Part shown: positions 6,672 to 15,231 of the stretch, piece after piece
Layout of the letters: every line of letters starts with the position of its first letter
Position numbering within the stretch: position 1 is the stretch's first letter
Source of the DNA: DAOPXV01 sp964551445
GTDB lineage: Bacteria; Muiribacteriota; UBA9980
Direction: 5' to 3'
Assembly (NCBI GenBank): GCA_964551445.1
Contig: CAZKCG010000023.1
Coordinates: 1 to 64,000, forward strand
DNA length: 64,000 nt
Notes under the pieces: generated by a model
The model's input: only the letters and a program-made list of their open reading frames with translations
What the model was told of the DNA's origin: nothing
Databases searched by the model: none
Position numbers and translations under genes: made by a program

Positions 6672-9125
6672 ATGAGTGGTTTTAATATTGGCGGATTAAG
6701 CTCCGGCCTTGATACCGACAGCATCATAAAAAAAATGGTTGAAGCCGAAAAGATCCCTGTAACAAGGCTTGAAAGCGAGAAAGCCAAAGTCACCGACAAA
6801 CTCCCTGTTTTAACGGAGATCAATTCCAAGCTTCTGGAATTAAAGATCGTCATGAGCGATCTTACATACGAAACTCCTTTTGCGACCAAACAGGTCACGA
6901 CTTCTAACACTGCCGCTCTGACCGGTTCGGTCAACGATCTGAGCGCCACGAACGGAACTTATATAATCGACAGCATAACCAACGTCGCTACGGCGACGGT
7001 GGCAACTTCGGCTAAAACCGTCGGCGGTTTCATCGACATATCCCAGAAGCTTTCAGGCACCATTCAAAAAAATCTCATCAGCGGAACTTTTTCGATCAAC
7101 GGCGCAAGTTTTATGGTTGACGCGTCCAAAGATTCAATGCAGAAAATAATCGGCGACATCAACGCGGCCATGGGAGCTACCGGAGTTATCGCATCCTATG
7201 ACTCGACGAACGACAAGCTCGTGCTTCAGAACGTTAGCGCCGGTAATAAAAACGCCATAATGATCGGCGACCCCAATAACGACACGTCTAACTTTCTAAC
7301 CGCCGTCGGTTTGAACGGCGCTTTTCAGGATATTTCGTCGGGGACCAACGTTGTTAATTCTTCCGGCCATCTCGGCGCTTTAAATATCAGTAAAAGCCTT
7401 TCGGCTTCCAATTTCGATAAAGTAGCCACTTCCGGTAAGGTCAAGATCAACGGCGTCGGTATCGAGATCGATATTTCTGATTCAATAGTAAATATTATGA
7501 ACAAAATAAACAACTCCTCGGCCGGAGTTATAGTCAACTATGATACTTCCACCGATAAATTCCAGTTCATGTCCAAAAACACCGGAACCTCGAATATAAA
7601 ATTCGAAGAGGTCGCGGCCGGTTCTAATTTTCTTGAACTGGCCGGCGTCGCGGGCGTTAAGAGCGCCGCTCCGATATCCGCGGACCTGGACGCAAACACC
7701 GCCCTTTCATCGCTGAAACTTTCCACGCCCTATGCCGGAAACTCGGTTATAAAAATAACCGGAACATCCGGTTCGGCGACTTTTAATATCGACGCGACGA
7801 AAACGATAAACGACATCGTTACGGATATTAATTCCCAGATCGCCGCCACCGGCGTTAAAGCCGAATATGACGCCGAGCACGGCAAATTCAAATTCAAGGC
7901 CAGCGACCAGTTTTATACGACGCCCATAACCGCGGTTTATGATATTGGAAATACCGGGAATTTTCTGGATTCATTCAATCTTAATACCGCGTCGAGCGAA
8001 ACGGTGAAATACGGTTATTCCGTTCTCGAAAGCACTCAGGATGTCGGCATGGTAAAACTTACCGACACTCTCGGAACCGCGAATTTTCAAAACGCCGTTC
8101 CGGCTGCCGGCACTTTTACGATCAAGCAGGGGCCTTTCACTTATAATATAGCATACGACACATCGATGACCGTCCAGGACCTCATTGACGCCGTGGGCAC
8201 CCAGTCGGGTAATTCCATAAAGGCGTCGCTCGATAGTGAGTCCGGCAGATTAATTATTAAACCCGATTCGAACGGCGATCCGAACCTCGTAATGACCGAT
8301 TCCAACGCCGGGCCTAATCTTTTGTCGGCTATCGGCATGGCGTCTATTAACGACACGCAGGCTCTCGGCCGTAACGCGGAATATAAAATGAACGGGAACA
8401 CCTATTTCAGTAACTCCAACGTTATCGCCGATAAGATAACGGGCATCTCTTTCACGCTGCAGGCTTTAAGCACTACCTCGATAAATCTTACGATCGCCGG
8501 CGATACTACGGTGGCAAAAAAATCGATCGAAGATTTCGTGACGAAATATAACGATCTAATAACCCAGATAAACAAAGAGATCAAAGATGCCGAAGGCCCG
8601 CTTTACAGGGATAGCACGCTGGACGACACGCTCAGTAACCTCAGGGCGGAAGTTAACAGATACGTCGATAACGGTCTTTCATCGACCGCGAAGAGCCTTT
8701 CCGACATAGGCATAACTTCCGGTAAGGTCGGTATGATCTTCACTAACGATTATATAGGCAAGCTCGAGATCGACACGGCAAAACTTGAAAAAGCCCTGTC
8801 GTTAAATCCGCTGGACGTCCGGAAACTTTTCGCGTATGATTCTAATAACGGAAATAAGTATGCGGACGGCATAGCCTATAACCTTAATAGATCTCTTGAT
8901 TCGCTTACCAAGCTCGACGGCACTTATAACAGCGTTATAAAGCTCACCAATAAACAGCTTTCAAGTATAAACGCCGACCTTGTCCATTGGAATGACCGTA
9001 TAAAGCTCATTGAAGACGGATTGCGTTCGAAGTTCCAGTCGATGGAAACGCTTATGAGCCAGCTTAAAGCTCAGAGCAGCTCGCTTACTCAATCGTTGTC
9101 GCAGCTTAACAGCAGCAGCGGTTAG
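6672..9125 (+). CDS. fliD: Flagellar filament cap protein FliD (hook-associated protein 2)
   Basis: FliD caps the growing filament and helps flagellin fold and insert. The N-terminal FliD_N domain is visible (GLSSGLDTDSIIKKMVEAEKIPVTRLE, residues 7-33). The C-terminal FliD_C domain has ITGISFTLQAL, then SIEDFVTKYNDLI and a helical tail ending in Gln/Ser repeats. Between them lie at least four Flagellin_IN-like repeats, beginning for example FSINGASFMV, VKINGVGIEI and FTIKQGPFTY. At 817 residues it is clearly longer than the enterobacterial protein (about 470), the excess being repeats. AAAGGGGG precedes the ATG. The gene follows flaG and precedes fliS, the usual order. Confidence 0.97.
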   Translation: MSGFNIGGLSSGLDTDSIIKKMVEAEKIPVTRLESEKAKVTDKLPVLTEINSKLLELKIVMSDLTYETPFATKQVTTSNTAALTGSVNDLSATNGTYIIDSITNVATATVATSAKTVGGFIDISQKLSGTIQKNLISGTFSINGASFMVDASKDSMQKIIGDINAAMGATGVIASYDSTNDKLVLQNVSAGNKNAIMIGDPNNDTSNFLTAVGLNGAFQDISSGTNVVNSSGHLGALNISKSLSASNFDKVATSGKVKINGVGIEIDISDSIVNIMNKINNSSAGVIVNYDTSTDKFQFMSKNTGTSNIKFEEVAAGSNFLELAGVAGVKSAAPISADLDANTALSSLKLSTPYAGNSVIKITGTSGSATFNIDATKTINDIVTDINSQIAATGVKAEYDAEHGKFKFKASDQFYTTPITAVYDIGNTGNFLDSFNLNTASSETVKYGYSVLESTQDVGMVKLTDTLGTANFQNAVPAAGTFTIKQGPFTYNIAYDTSMTVQDLIDAVGTQSGNSIKASLDSESGRLIIKPDSNGDPNLVMTDSNAGPNLLSAIGMASINDTQALGRNAEYKMNGNTYFSNSNVIADKITGISFTLQALSTTSINLTIAGDTTVAKKSIEDFVTKYNDLITQINKEIKDAEGPLYRDSTLDDTLSNLRAEVNRYVDNGLSSTAKSLSDIGITSGKVGMIFTNDYIGKLEIDTAKLEKALSLNPLDVRKLFAYDSNNGNKYADGIAYNLNRSLDSLTKLDGTYNSVIKLTNKQLSSINADLVHWNDRIKLIEDGLRSKFQSMETLMSQLKAQSSSLTQSLSQLNSSSG

Positions 9126-9180
9126 TCCCTTAAATAAAAAAGCATAAAAAAATAAATTTCACTACATTTTTTTTGAAAAA

Positions 9181-9191
9181 TGTGTTATAAT
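9181..9191 (+). promoter_or_regulatory. Candidate extended -10 promoter for fliS operon
   Basis: TATAAT at 9186-9191 is preceded by TGT, which makes an extended -10 element in an AT-rich stretch 78 bases before fliS. No convincing -35 box is seen at 17 bases. A start here would drive fliS and the small genes and sugar genes that follow. Confidence 0.45.
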
Positions 9192-9268
9192 TTCTTTGAA
9201 TTATTAATCGGCGATTCAAGGAAATTTCGTTTTGTAATTTAAGTAGATGTTTTAAGAGGAGATTGATT

Positions 9269-9787
9269 ATGGCAGTATCAAACCAGAATACCGCTCAATT
9301 TAATAAATATCTCGAAACGCAGGTTCAGACGGCTTCACCTATACAGCTTATCTGTATGTTATATGACGGCGCCATAAAATTCTCCAGTCTTGCCCTCGCC
9401 GGAATACAAGAAAAAAACATCGAAAAAAAGACCGTCAATATCATCAAGGTCGAAAATATAATCACTGAACTTCGTTCTTCACTGAATTTTGAAAAGGGCG
9501 GCGATATCGCTAAAAACCTCGACAAACTATACGACTATATTTATTTCTGCCTTATGGACGCCAATTCGAACGATGACGCGGTAAAGATCGAGACCGTCAT
9601 AAAAATTTTATCGCCATTGCGCGAAAGCTGGTACACCATAGCCAGAAACCCCGCTGGAACGACGGCCGCCCCGCCTCAGCCTCAGTCGTCGCAGGCTCCC
9701 AAACTTGCCGTAAAACAGCCGGCCGCCACTTACGCTAAACCCGCGAACCAGCCGAACTCAAAGGACAAGCTTGATCTGGCATGCTGA
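9269..9787 (+). CDS. fliS: Flagellin export chaperone FliS
   Basis: FliS binds the disordered C-terminus of flagellin in the cytoplasm and stops premature polymerisation. The first 125 residues have the family pattern: YLETQVQTASPIQLICMLYDGAIKFSSLA near the N-terminus and a later helix with KNLDKLYDYIYFCLMDAN. A Pro/Ala/Gln-rich tail of about 45 residues (TTAAPPQPQSSQAP onward) is an addition to the usual length of about 130. The ATG at 9269 follows AAGAGGAG at 7 bases; an in-frame TTG at 9263 is too close to it. Its stop overlaps the next gene's start by 7 bases, so the two are translationally coupled. Confidence 0.95.
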   Translation: MAVSNQNTAQFNKYLETQVQTASPIQLICMLYDGAIKFSSLALAGIQEKNIEKKTVNIIKVENIITELRSSLNFEKGGDIAKNLDKLYDYIYFCLMDANSNDDAVKIETVIKILSPLRESWYTIARNPAGTTAAPPQPQSSQAPKLAVKQPAATYAKPANQPNSKDKLDLAC

Positions 9788-10260
9788 AGCGCGACATTCT
9801 CGAGAACATATTTAAAAAATATAGTGAAATAAAAGACTTTTATTCAAAATCTTTGGATATAACTTCAAAGATTTTGTCGTTATTGGGTGAAAAGGAAATT
9901 GAAGAACTTGCGGGCGAGTTCGATGAACGCGAGAAAAATATCTATGCCGCCGAGCTGAAACTTAAGGAAGCGGAAGGACTCGCGAAACAATACGCCCGGG
10001 ATAATTTTTTAAAGGACGCCGGCTTCGACGAGCTCAATAAGATCAGCCCGGAATATGCCTCCAAAATAAAAAAGATCCGCGGGGAAGCCGCCGGCGTGAT
10101 AGAAAAACTTCAAAAGCTCGACGAGAAAATGAGAACACAAATTGAAAACTCAATGAATGAAATAAAAACCAGGCTTCAAAAAACCGATACGGCGAAAAAA
10201 ATTAAAAAAAATTACGGCTTCAACAATTTTAAATCTAATCTCATAGATAAAAACATATAG
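9781..10260 (+). CDS. Coiled-coil protein, candidate FliT/FlgN-type export chaperone
   Basis: A 159-residue, highly charged protein that looks all-helical: LENIFKKYSEIKDFYSKSLDITSKILSLL is followed by an Asp/Glu/Arg-rich helix (EFDEREKNIYAAELKLKEAE) and a long C-terminal helix (AAGVIEKLQKLDEKMRTQIENSM). It has no signal peptide or membrane segment. The start overlaps the fliS stop (ATGCTGA), so it is translated with FliS. In many bacteria the gene after fliS is fliT, a small helical chaperone for FliD; FlgN has a similar build. No diagnostic residues fix the choice, so the function rests on position and shape. Confidence 0.55.
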   Translation: MLKRDILENIFKKYSEIKDFYSKSLDITSKILSLLGEKEIEELAGEFDEREKNIYAAELKLKEAEGLAKQYARDNFLKDAGFDELNKISPEYASKIKKIRGEAAGVIEKLQKLDEKMRTQIENSMNEIKTRLQKTDTAKKIKKNYGFNNFKSNLIDKNI

Positions 10261-10298
10261 ATAAAAAATTTAAGAACATTAATATTTGGGGGGACTTC

Positions 10299-10595
10299 AT
10301 GAATAATACTATCGGTAACGCGAACAGGCCGGTCAATGAAAGTAAAGTAAAAAACAAGGACCGTCAGGAACCGGCGTCAGCGAAAAACAGAGTTGTTCAG
10401 GGCGGCGCGAAGGAAAGCGAAGCCGTTTCAAACGAAGCAAGGGCCGTAAAGAGCGGCGGAACGCGCATTAAAGACGGCGAAGTTGAATCGCTTCTGAAAA
10501 AAATAACAGGCAATATGAACGACATCGCAGCTAATATCGACAATATTTTCACTATAAAACCAGCCAATGTTTTCGCGCTTTTGAAGGAGAATTAA
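10299..10595 (+). CDS. Small hypothetical protein in flagellar operon
   Basis: A 98-residue polar protein with a likely disordered first half (Asn, Lys, Ser and Glu rich; contains EAVSNEARAVKS) and a short helical C-terminal part (VESLLKKITGNMNDIAANIDNIF). GGGGGG lies seven bases before the ATG. It sits between the FliT/FlgN-like gene and the sugar-modification genes. The SNEAR segment recalls the SxEA motif of the anti-sigma factor FlgM, but the C-terminal sigma-binding helices of FlgM are not evident. FlgM is therefore only a weak suggestion, and no function can be assigned. Confidence 0.6.
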   Translation: MNNTIGNANRPVNESKVKNKDRQEPASAKNRVVQGGAKESEAVSNEARAVKSGGTRIKDGEVESLLKKITGNMNDIAANIDNIFTIKPANVFALLKEN

Positions 10596-10599
10596 ACTG

Positions 10600-11511
10600 A
10601 TGATCAATTCCGATGCGTCAAATCGCGAAAATTTTGATAAGTTAGCTCCTCTGTATGACACGTATCTCGACCTTTCATTTGAGGTGGAGACGAATTGGTA
10701 TGGCGAAATAGAGGTCAGGTTCCGGGAGCTCGGCACCGTAAATAATAGAGTTATTGATATAGGCTGCGGCACCGGAACTTTCGGCATTTATCTTGGAAAT
10801 CTCGGCTACAACGTAATGGGGCTTGACTCTTCTTCGAACATGCTTATAGTCGCGAGAAACAAGCTTAAATTATTTAACTCGAGCCGCGAAGATATGCGCC
10901 AGACACTCATGCAGCATCCATATATGGTAGCCGATCCGAACGCGAAAGTTCATTTAAGCAAGATCAAGCCTATGATACGCTTCATCCAGGGAGATATTTT
11001 AGAAGCTCAAAGCGTAAAAGAATCGTTCGGCGGAGCCACGATGTTCGACGCGCTTTCATATATCCATCCGTCCAGTCTCGATAACCTTTTCGCTAACGTA
11101 TCTTCAATAGTGCTTCCAAACGGATTCTTTTGCGTGCTTTTTTTTACGGATCTTTTCTTTAAAGCCAGCATAGGCTCCGCCAACGTTGAAAAAGAAACGG
11201 TGGATTATTCCGTCGAAACCGCATGGGCCGACGAGAGCCATAGAACAATAAGGCGCAGGCTGAGTTTCAGAGCGGCCAAATCAGTCCCGCAAGCGGCGGA
11301 TATCGAGTTCGTGGAATATAGTCATTCCATACGCGACATCGCTTCGCTTTATGAGAAACATGGATTCCAGATCCAGAAAATGGTTTGCGACACTCATATT
11401 TGCGCCGACGATGAAGGAAACATTTCCCAGATATGCGATGCGGTTGAGAGGTCTTACGAGCTCGCCAACGGCGTCAGAAAAGTGCTCATGATCGGCCGTA
11501 AGATCGGTTGA
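10600..11511 (+). CDS. Class I SAM-dependent methyltransferase
   Basis: A 303-residue cytoplasmic protein. The SAM-binding motif I is VIDIGCGTGTFG (about residues 51-62), followed by the acidic end of strand 2 (GLDSSSNML). Motif II-like FDALSYIHPSSLDNLF and a C-terminal beta-rich part follow. GAAGGAGA precedes the ATG. It opens a run of sugar-metabolism genes after the flagellar genes; its stop lies 14 bases before the chosen start of the cytidylyltransferase. By context it may methylate a nonulosonic acid or flagellin glycan, but the substrate cannot be read from sequence. Confidence 0.85.
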   Translation: MINSDASNRENFDKLAPLYDTYLDLSFEVETNWYGEIEVRFRELGTVNNRVIDIGCGTGTFGIYLGNLGYNVMGLDSSSNMLIVARNKLKLFNSSREDMRQTLMQHPYMVADPNAKVHLSKIKPMIRFIQGDILEAQSVKESFGGATMFDALSYIHPSSLDNLFANVSSIVLPNGFFCVLFFTDLFFKASIGSANVEKETVDYSVETAWADESHRTIRRRLSFRAAKSVPQAADIEFVEYSHSIRDIASLYEKHGFQIQKMVCDTHICADDEGNISQICDAVERSYELANGVRKVLMIGRKIG

Positions 11512-11525
11512 TCGAAAAAAATAAA

Positions 11526-12278
11526 ATGCTTACTAAAAAAGGTTCGATAAAAATATTCGTTATTATTCAGGCGCGTATGACATCTTCGCGGCTTCCCGGG
11601 AAGATAATGCTTCCCGTCGGAAATAAAACCGCGCTGGAAATGATGATCGGCCGTCTCGGGCCGCTTATGCCCGAATGCGATTTTATTATCGCAACCACCA
11701 ATGACGGAAGCGAGGCCCCGATAGTCGCGGTATGCGAAAAACTCGGACTTAAATATTACCGGGGCGATACGGATGACGTATTGAGCCGTTATTGCGGGGC
11801 CGCCGTTAAGTACGGCGCATCCGGCGGCGACGTGATCGTCAGGCTGACCTCCGATTGCCCGCTTATAGACCCTGAAATAACCGCCAGGACCATACAATAC
11901 TTTCTGGATAACTCATTTGATTACGTATCTAACGTGGTCGAACGAACTTATCCGCGCGGCTTCGATACCCAGGTCGTCTCGTTTGAAAATCTTATGCTGT
12001 GTCAGAAGTTGTCTGAAACTCCATACGAGCGCGACCATGTGACGACCTATATCGACACCACTCACAGCGGCGAGTTTAATATCGGTTCCGTCAAAGACAC
12101 GCAAGATAATTCAAGATACCGCATCACGCTCGACGAAGAGAGCGATTATAAGGCGATATGCGAAATATATAAAAAATTCGATTTCAGGACCGATTTCACT
12201 TACCGCGAACTGCTTTCGCTTTTAAACGAAAATCAATATATTTACGAAATGAACAAACGGGTTGAACAAAAAAAATAA
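11526..12278 (+). CDS. SpsF/PseF-like cytidylyltransferase
   Basis: This is a nucleotidyltransferase of the CMP-sugar synthetase group, closest by eye to SpsF of spore-coat polysaccharide loci. It has VIIQARMTSSRLPGKIMLPVG near the N-terminus (the NTP-binding signature), YYRGDTDDVLSRY in the middle and RLTSDCPLIDPE for metal binding. The expected reaction activates an acidic nine-carbon sugar with CTP to the CMP form. The ATG at 11526 gives a normal N-terminus; a TTG at 11508 in the same frame would overlap the previous gene. It sits with PseG and a NeuB/PseI synthase, the same trio as SpsE, SpsF and SpsG. The exact sugar is not established. Confidence 0.85.
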   Translation: MLTKKGSIKIFVIIQARMTSSRLPGKIMLPVGNKTALEMMIGRLGPLMPECDFIIATTNDGSEAPIVAVCEKLGLKYYRGDTDDVLSRYCGAAVKYGASGGDVIVRLTSDCPLIDPEITARTIQYFLDNSFDYVSNVVERTYPRGFDTQVVSFENLMLCQKLSETPYERDHVTTYIDTTHSGEFNIGSVKDTQDNSRYRITLDEESDYKAICEIYKKFDFRTDFTYRELLSLLNENQYIYEMNKRVEQKK

Positions 12279-12298
12279 TAAAAGAGTGATCTGATAAT

Positions 12299-13003
12299 AT
12301 GAAAATACTTGCTATTGCCGCCCATCCTGATGACGAAGTTTTAGGCTGCGGCGGTTTTTTATATTCCAGGCGGCTCGCCGGCGATGAAGTAAGGATACTT
12401 CTGATGGGCGAAGGTATAACATCCAGGCTCGAAAAACGCGTTATTACGCCGGATGTCGAGGAACAACTTCTGCTTTTAAAAAAGAACGCCGGATCGTGCG
12501 CGGATGAACTCGGCGCGAATGATCTGCAGTTTGCCGACCTGCCTGACAACCGCTTTGATTCGGTGGATCTGCTCGATGTGGTCAAGATCGTTGAAAAAAG
12601 CATAAAGAACTTTTCGCCCGATATTATTTTCACGCATTACGGGCATGATCTGAATATCGACCACAGGATATGCTTTAACGCCGTAATGACGGCTGTAAGG
12701 CCTCATTCTTCGGCATTCGTGCCGGAGATATACTCGTTCGAGGTGCCTTCTTCGACCGATTTTATACCGTCTTGCTGCTTTACTCCGTTTCAGCCGAATT
12801 TTTATTTCGAGCTTTCCGAAAAAGCGCTTGAAACGAAATTGAAGGCGTACTCGAATTATATCACTGAAGTGCCGGCGTTCCCGCATTCGCGCTCCATCGA
12901 GGCTCTCCGGATATATCACGCCAAACGCGGAATAGAATGCGGAGTTCTGCGGGCCGAGGCTTTTATTCAGGTGAGAAGAGTAATTAAAAATGCGTCCGCT
13001 TAA
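12299..13003 (+). CDS. PIG-L (LmbE) family N-deacetylase
   Basis: A 234-residue zinc-dependent deacetylase. The hallmark AHPDDE is at residues 8-13 with the following VLGCGG. The third metal ligand region is THYGHDLNIDHR (about residues 113-124). The family removes N-acetyl groups from GlcNAc-type sugars or conjugates. Inside a nonulosonic-acid gene set it could deacetylate a precursor or the finished sugar so that another acyl group is added, with the GNAT enzyme downstream as a possible partner. That role is inference. The gene overlaps pseG by 14 bases. Confidence 0.9.
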   Translation: MKILAIAAHPDDEVLGCGGFLYSRRLAGDEVRILLMGEGITSRLEKRVITPDVEEQLLLLKKNAGSCADELGANDLQFADLPDNRFDSVDLLDVVKIVEKSIKNFSPDIIFTHYGHDLNIDHRICFNAVMTAVRPHSSAFVPEIYSFEVPSSTDFIPSCCFTPFQPNFYFELSEKALETKLKAYSNYITEVPAFPHSRSIEALRIYHAKRGIECGVLRAEAFIQVRRVIKNASA

Positions 13004-14105
13004 AAATTCGCCGCCGGAAAAAATATTCGTTTTCAGAGGAGACGCCAATGCCGGCAACGGTCTCGGACACTTAAACCGGCTCGCCATACTGGCTAAAGCC
13101 GTAAAAAGATCCGGCGGCGCGGTCTTTTTCGCGGTTAAAGATACGGACGCAAAGATCATCGCTTCACATCATCTGGCGGGTCTCGACATTATAAAAATAC
13201 CTTCCGGCGTCTCGAATATCGAAGAAGTTGAATATATTGAAAAAGAAATATTGTTGTCGAATGGGTTTTCCGGTCATGGCAAGGTCCTCGCCGCGAGCAG
13301 TTACGACATCCGCAATCCGTACTTTAAAGAATTCCGGCGGTCGGGCTGGAAAATAGCGTGGTTCGACGATCTTAACAAGTTCAGGGCGGATTGCGATATT
13401 TTGATCAACGCCAATATTTTTTCGCTGCGTCCCGGATTTTACGAAAGATACGCCCGGACGGAGACGAAGTTATTTCTGGGCCCCCGCTATTATATGATAC
13501 GCGACGAGTTTGAAGGCGCGGCGGCAAGGGCTGACGGCAGGGGCGCGCGATATGTTCCGGAAATCCTCGTTACTATGGGCGGCTCCGATTGTTTCAACGT
13601 CGCGGGAAAACTTGTCAGGGCGCTGGACGATATAGAGGAAGAGTTCGAGATAAAGGTCGTCACCGGGGCTGTAAATCAAAGGCGGGCCGGCCTTTTAGAA
13701 CTATGCGGAGCGGGCCTTTCGCACAGTGCGTCGGTCGTTGACGATAGCGCCGGGCTCGCGGAAATATTCGCGGGTTGTGATATAGCCGTGACCGCCGGCG
13801 GCGGAACTAATTATGAAATGATTTATCTTGGAAAACCTGTTATAACTTTTCCGATGACGGCAAACGAAAAGCTGAATTCAGAATTTATAGAAAAGGCCGG
13901 CTTCGGCGCGGCCGTCAGGCTGAACAATATTGGCGGAAACATTGAAAATGCAAGGATAACCGCAGGAGCGGAAAAAAGATTTAAAGAACATATAAAACTT
14001 TTACTTGATGAAAGCTTCAGAAAAAGAACCGTGAAAAAGATAAAAAAAGCCGCGGCCGGATATTTTAAAAAAGACATGCTCGTGAAAGCCCTTATGGAGC
14101 TCTAA
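12990..14105 (+). CDS. pseG: PseG/SpsG-type UDP-sugar hydrolase
   Basis: In pseudaminic acid synthesis PseG cleaves UDP from UDP-2,4-diacetamido-2,4,6-trideoxy-L-altrose, giving the free sugar for condensation with pyruvate. The protein (371 residues) has the N-terminal motif FRGDANAGNGLGHLNRLAILA, the equivalent of RxDxxxxxGxGHxxR, and a GT-B-like C-terminal half with AVTAGGGTNYEMIYLGKPVITFP. It overlaps the deacetylase gene upstream by 14 bases. The NeuB-family synthase that would use its product is at 16689. Family assignment is good; the exact sugar isomer is inferred. Confidence 0.85.
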   Translation: MRPLKNSPPEKIFVFRGDANAGNGLGHLNRLAILAKAVKRSGGAVFFAVKDTDAKIIASHHLAGLDIIKIPSGVSNIEEVEYIEKEILLSNGFSGHGKVLAASSYDIRNPYFKEFRRSGWKIAWFDDLNKFRADCDILINANIFSLRPGFYERYARTETKLFLGPRYYMIRDEFEGAAARADGRGARYVPEILVTMGGSDCFNVAGKLVRALDDIEEEFEIKVVTGAVNQRRAGLLELCGAGLSHSASVVDDSAGLAEIFAGCDIAVTAGGGTNYEMIYLGKPVITFPMTANEKLNSEFIEKAGFGAAVRLNNIGGNIENARITAGAEKRFKEHIKLLLDESFRKRTVKKIKKAAAGYFKKDMLVKALMEL

Positions 14106-14119
14106 AATTATTTAAGGAG

Positions 14120-15133
14120 ATGGTTCGAACGGCGATCAAAATTTTAAAAATAAAAACCATGGACGAAGTGCCGGCTGAATTTTTCACGGCATTCAGATCT
14201 CTTATATATGAGAATTATCTTTTTAACAACGGGGCGGCCGAAAGTTCCTTCGACGGACCTTTTCTTCTTGAACGCCTCGGCTTCGCGTCGTGCGACAGCG
14301 TCGTTTTGTATGACGCCGGACGCGCGAAGATGATAGCATGCGTTTCGGGGAACGATTTTGATTCGGACGTATTCGGGAAAAAATGCGCGCGCGTCGACAT
14401 ATTAGGCAGGACGCCGGAAATGAGCTATGCCGAAGCCGCATCGTATATAAATTCATTGGTTTCTTTCGCGAAAGACGGCGGATACGAATTTATTTCGGCC
14501 AGGATCGACGGCGGCGACTTCGTAATAAGCGATGCATTCGTTAAAAGCGGTTTCCACTCCGTTGATGAACTGGACGTTTTCTGGATGCGGGCAAAAGATC
14601 ACAAAGCAAGGTCTTCGGAGTTTACGGCTTCCGATAATGGATTAAAGATAAATACGAGCGTCGGTTTTGCGGGCAGGAGCCCGGATATGCTGGCTAAAAT
14701 AAAGCGGCTCGCGGGTGAATCATTTTTAAAGTCGAGGTTTTATAACGATCCGTTCGTAAAAAAAACTGACGCCGATCGTTTTTACGACAGGCTGGCGGGG
14801 GCATTCCTTGAAAAAGGCGACAGCGTAAATATAACGGCCGAGAAAGACGGCGAGCTTGCGGGTTTTGTGATAGGCGTCCCGAACGGACTTATTTCAGGGC
14901 ATTGTAAAGCGGATTTTATATATCTTTATCTTATAGCCGTCAGCTCTTCATTTCAGGGGATGGGCGCGGGCGGACTTCTCACGGAGTCGTTTGCCGATGA
15001 ATGTTTCCGGCGCGGATATAAAATAATCGAGGTCGGCACGCAAAGTTATAATTTCCGCGCGGCTTCGCTTTATGAACGACGCGGTTTCAGAAAATGCGCT
15101 TATTTGAGGACTCTCCACTTCCACGCCGGATGA
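14120..15133 (+). CDS. GNAT family N-acetyltransferase
   Basis: A 337-residue protein. The C-terminal GNAT fold shows YLIAVSSSFQGMGAGGLLTESF (acetyl-CoA loop Q-x-x-G-x-G) and SLYERRGFRK near the end. The N-terminal 180 residues look like a degenerate second acetyltransferase domain. Acetylation of the 4-amino group is a step of pseudaminic and related sugar synthesis (PseH), and this gene lies directly after pseG, so it is a candidate for that step. The start is uncertain: AAGGAG at 14114-14119 touches the ATG at 14120 with no spacer. The next ATG (14159) lacks a binding site. Confidence 0.8.
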   Translation: MVRTAIKILKIKTMDEVPAEFFTAFRSLIYENYLFNNGAAESSFDGPFLLERLGFASCDSVVLYDAGRAKMIACVSGNDFDSDVFGKKCARVDILGRTPEMSYAEAASYINSLVSFAKDGGYEFISARIDGGDFVISDAFVKSGFHSVDELDVFWMRAKDHKARSSEFTASDNGLKINTSVGFAGRSPDMLAKIKRLAGESFLKSRFYNDPFVKKTDADRFYDRLAGAFLEKGDSVNITAEKDGELAGFVIGVPNGLISGHCKADFIYLYLIAVSSSFQGMGAGGLLTESFADECFRRGYKIIEVGTQSYNFRAASLYERRGFRKCAYLRTLHFHAG

Positions 15134-15178
15134 GCGCGAAAATAAATCATATATAACTTTTCATATTTTTTTTCCGAT

Positions 15179-15218
15179 ATTATTTGATAGCGGTTATTTT
15201 TAAAAAGCATCAAATAAT
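15179..15218 (+). repeat. Perfect 10-bp inverted repeat before radical SAM gene
   Basis: ATTATTTGAT (15179-15188) and ATCAAATAAT (15209-15218) are exact inverted copies around a 20-base spacer. They end three bases before the ribosome binding site AGGAG of the gene at 15232. It may be a protein operator or an RNA hairpin that hides or exposes the binding site. Confidence 0.6.
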
Positions 15219-15231
15219 TAAGGAGATCCCG

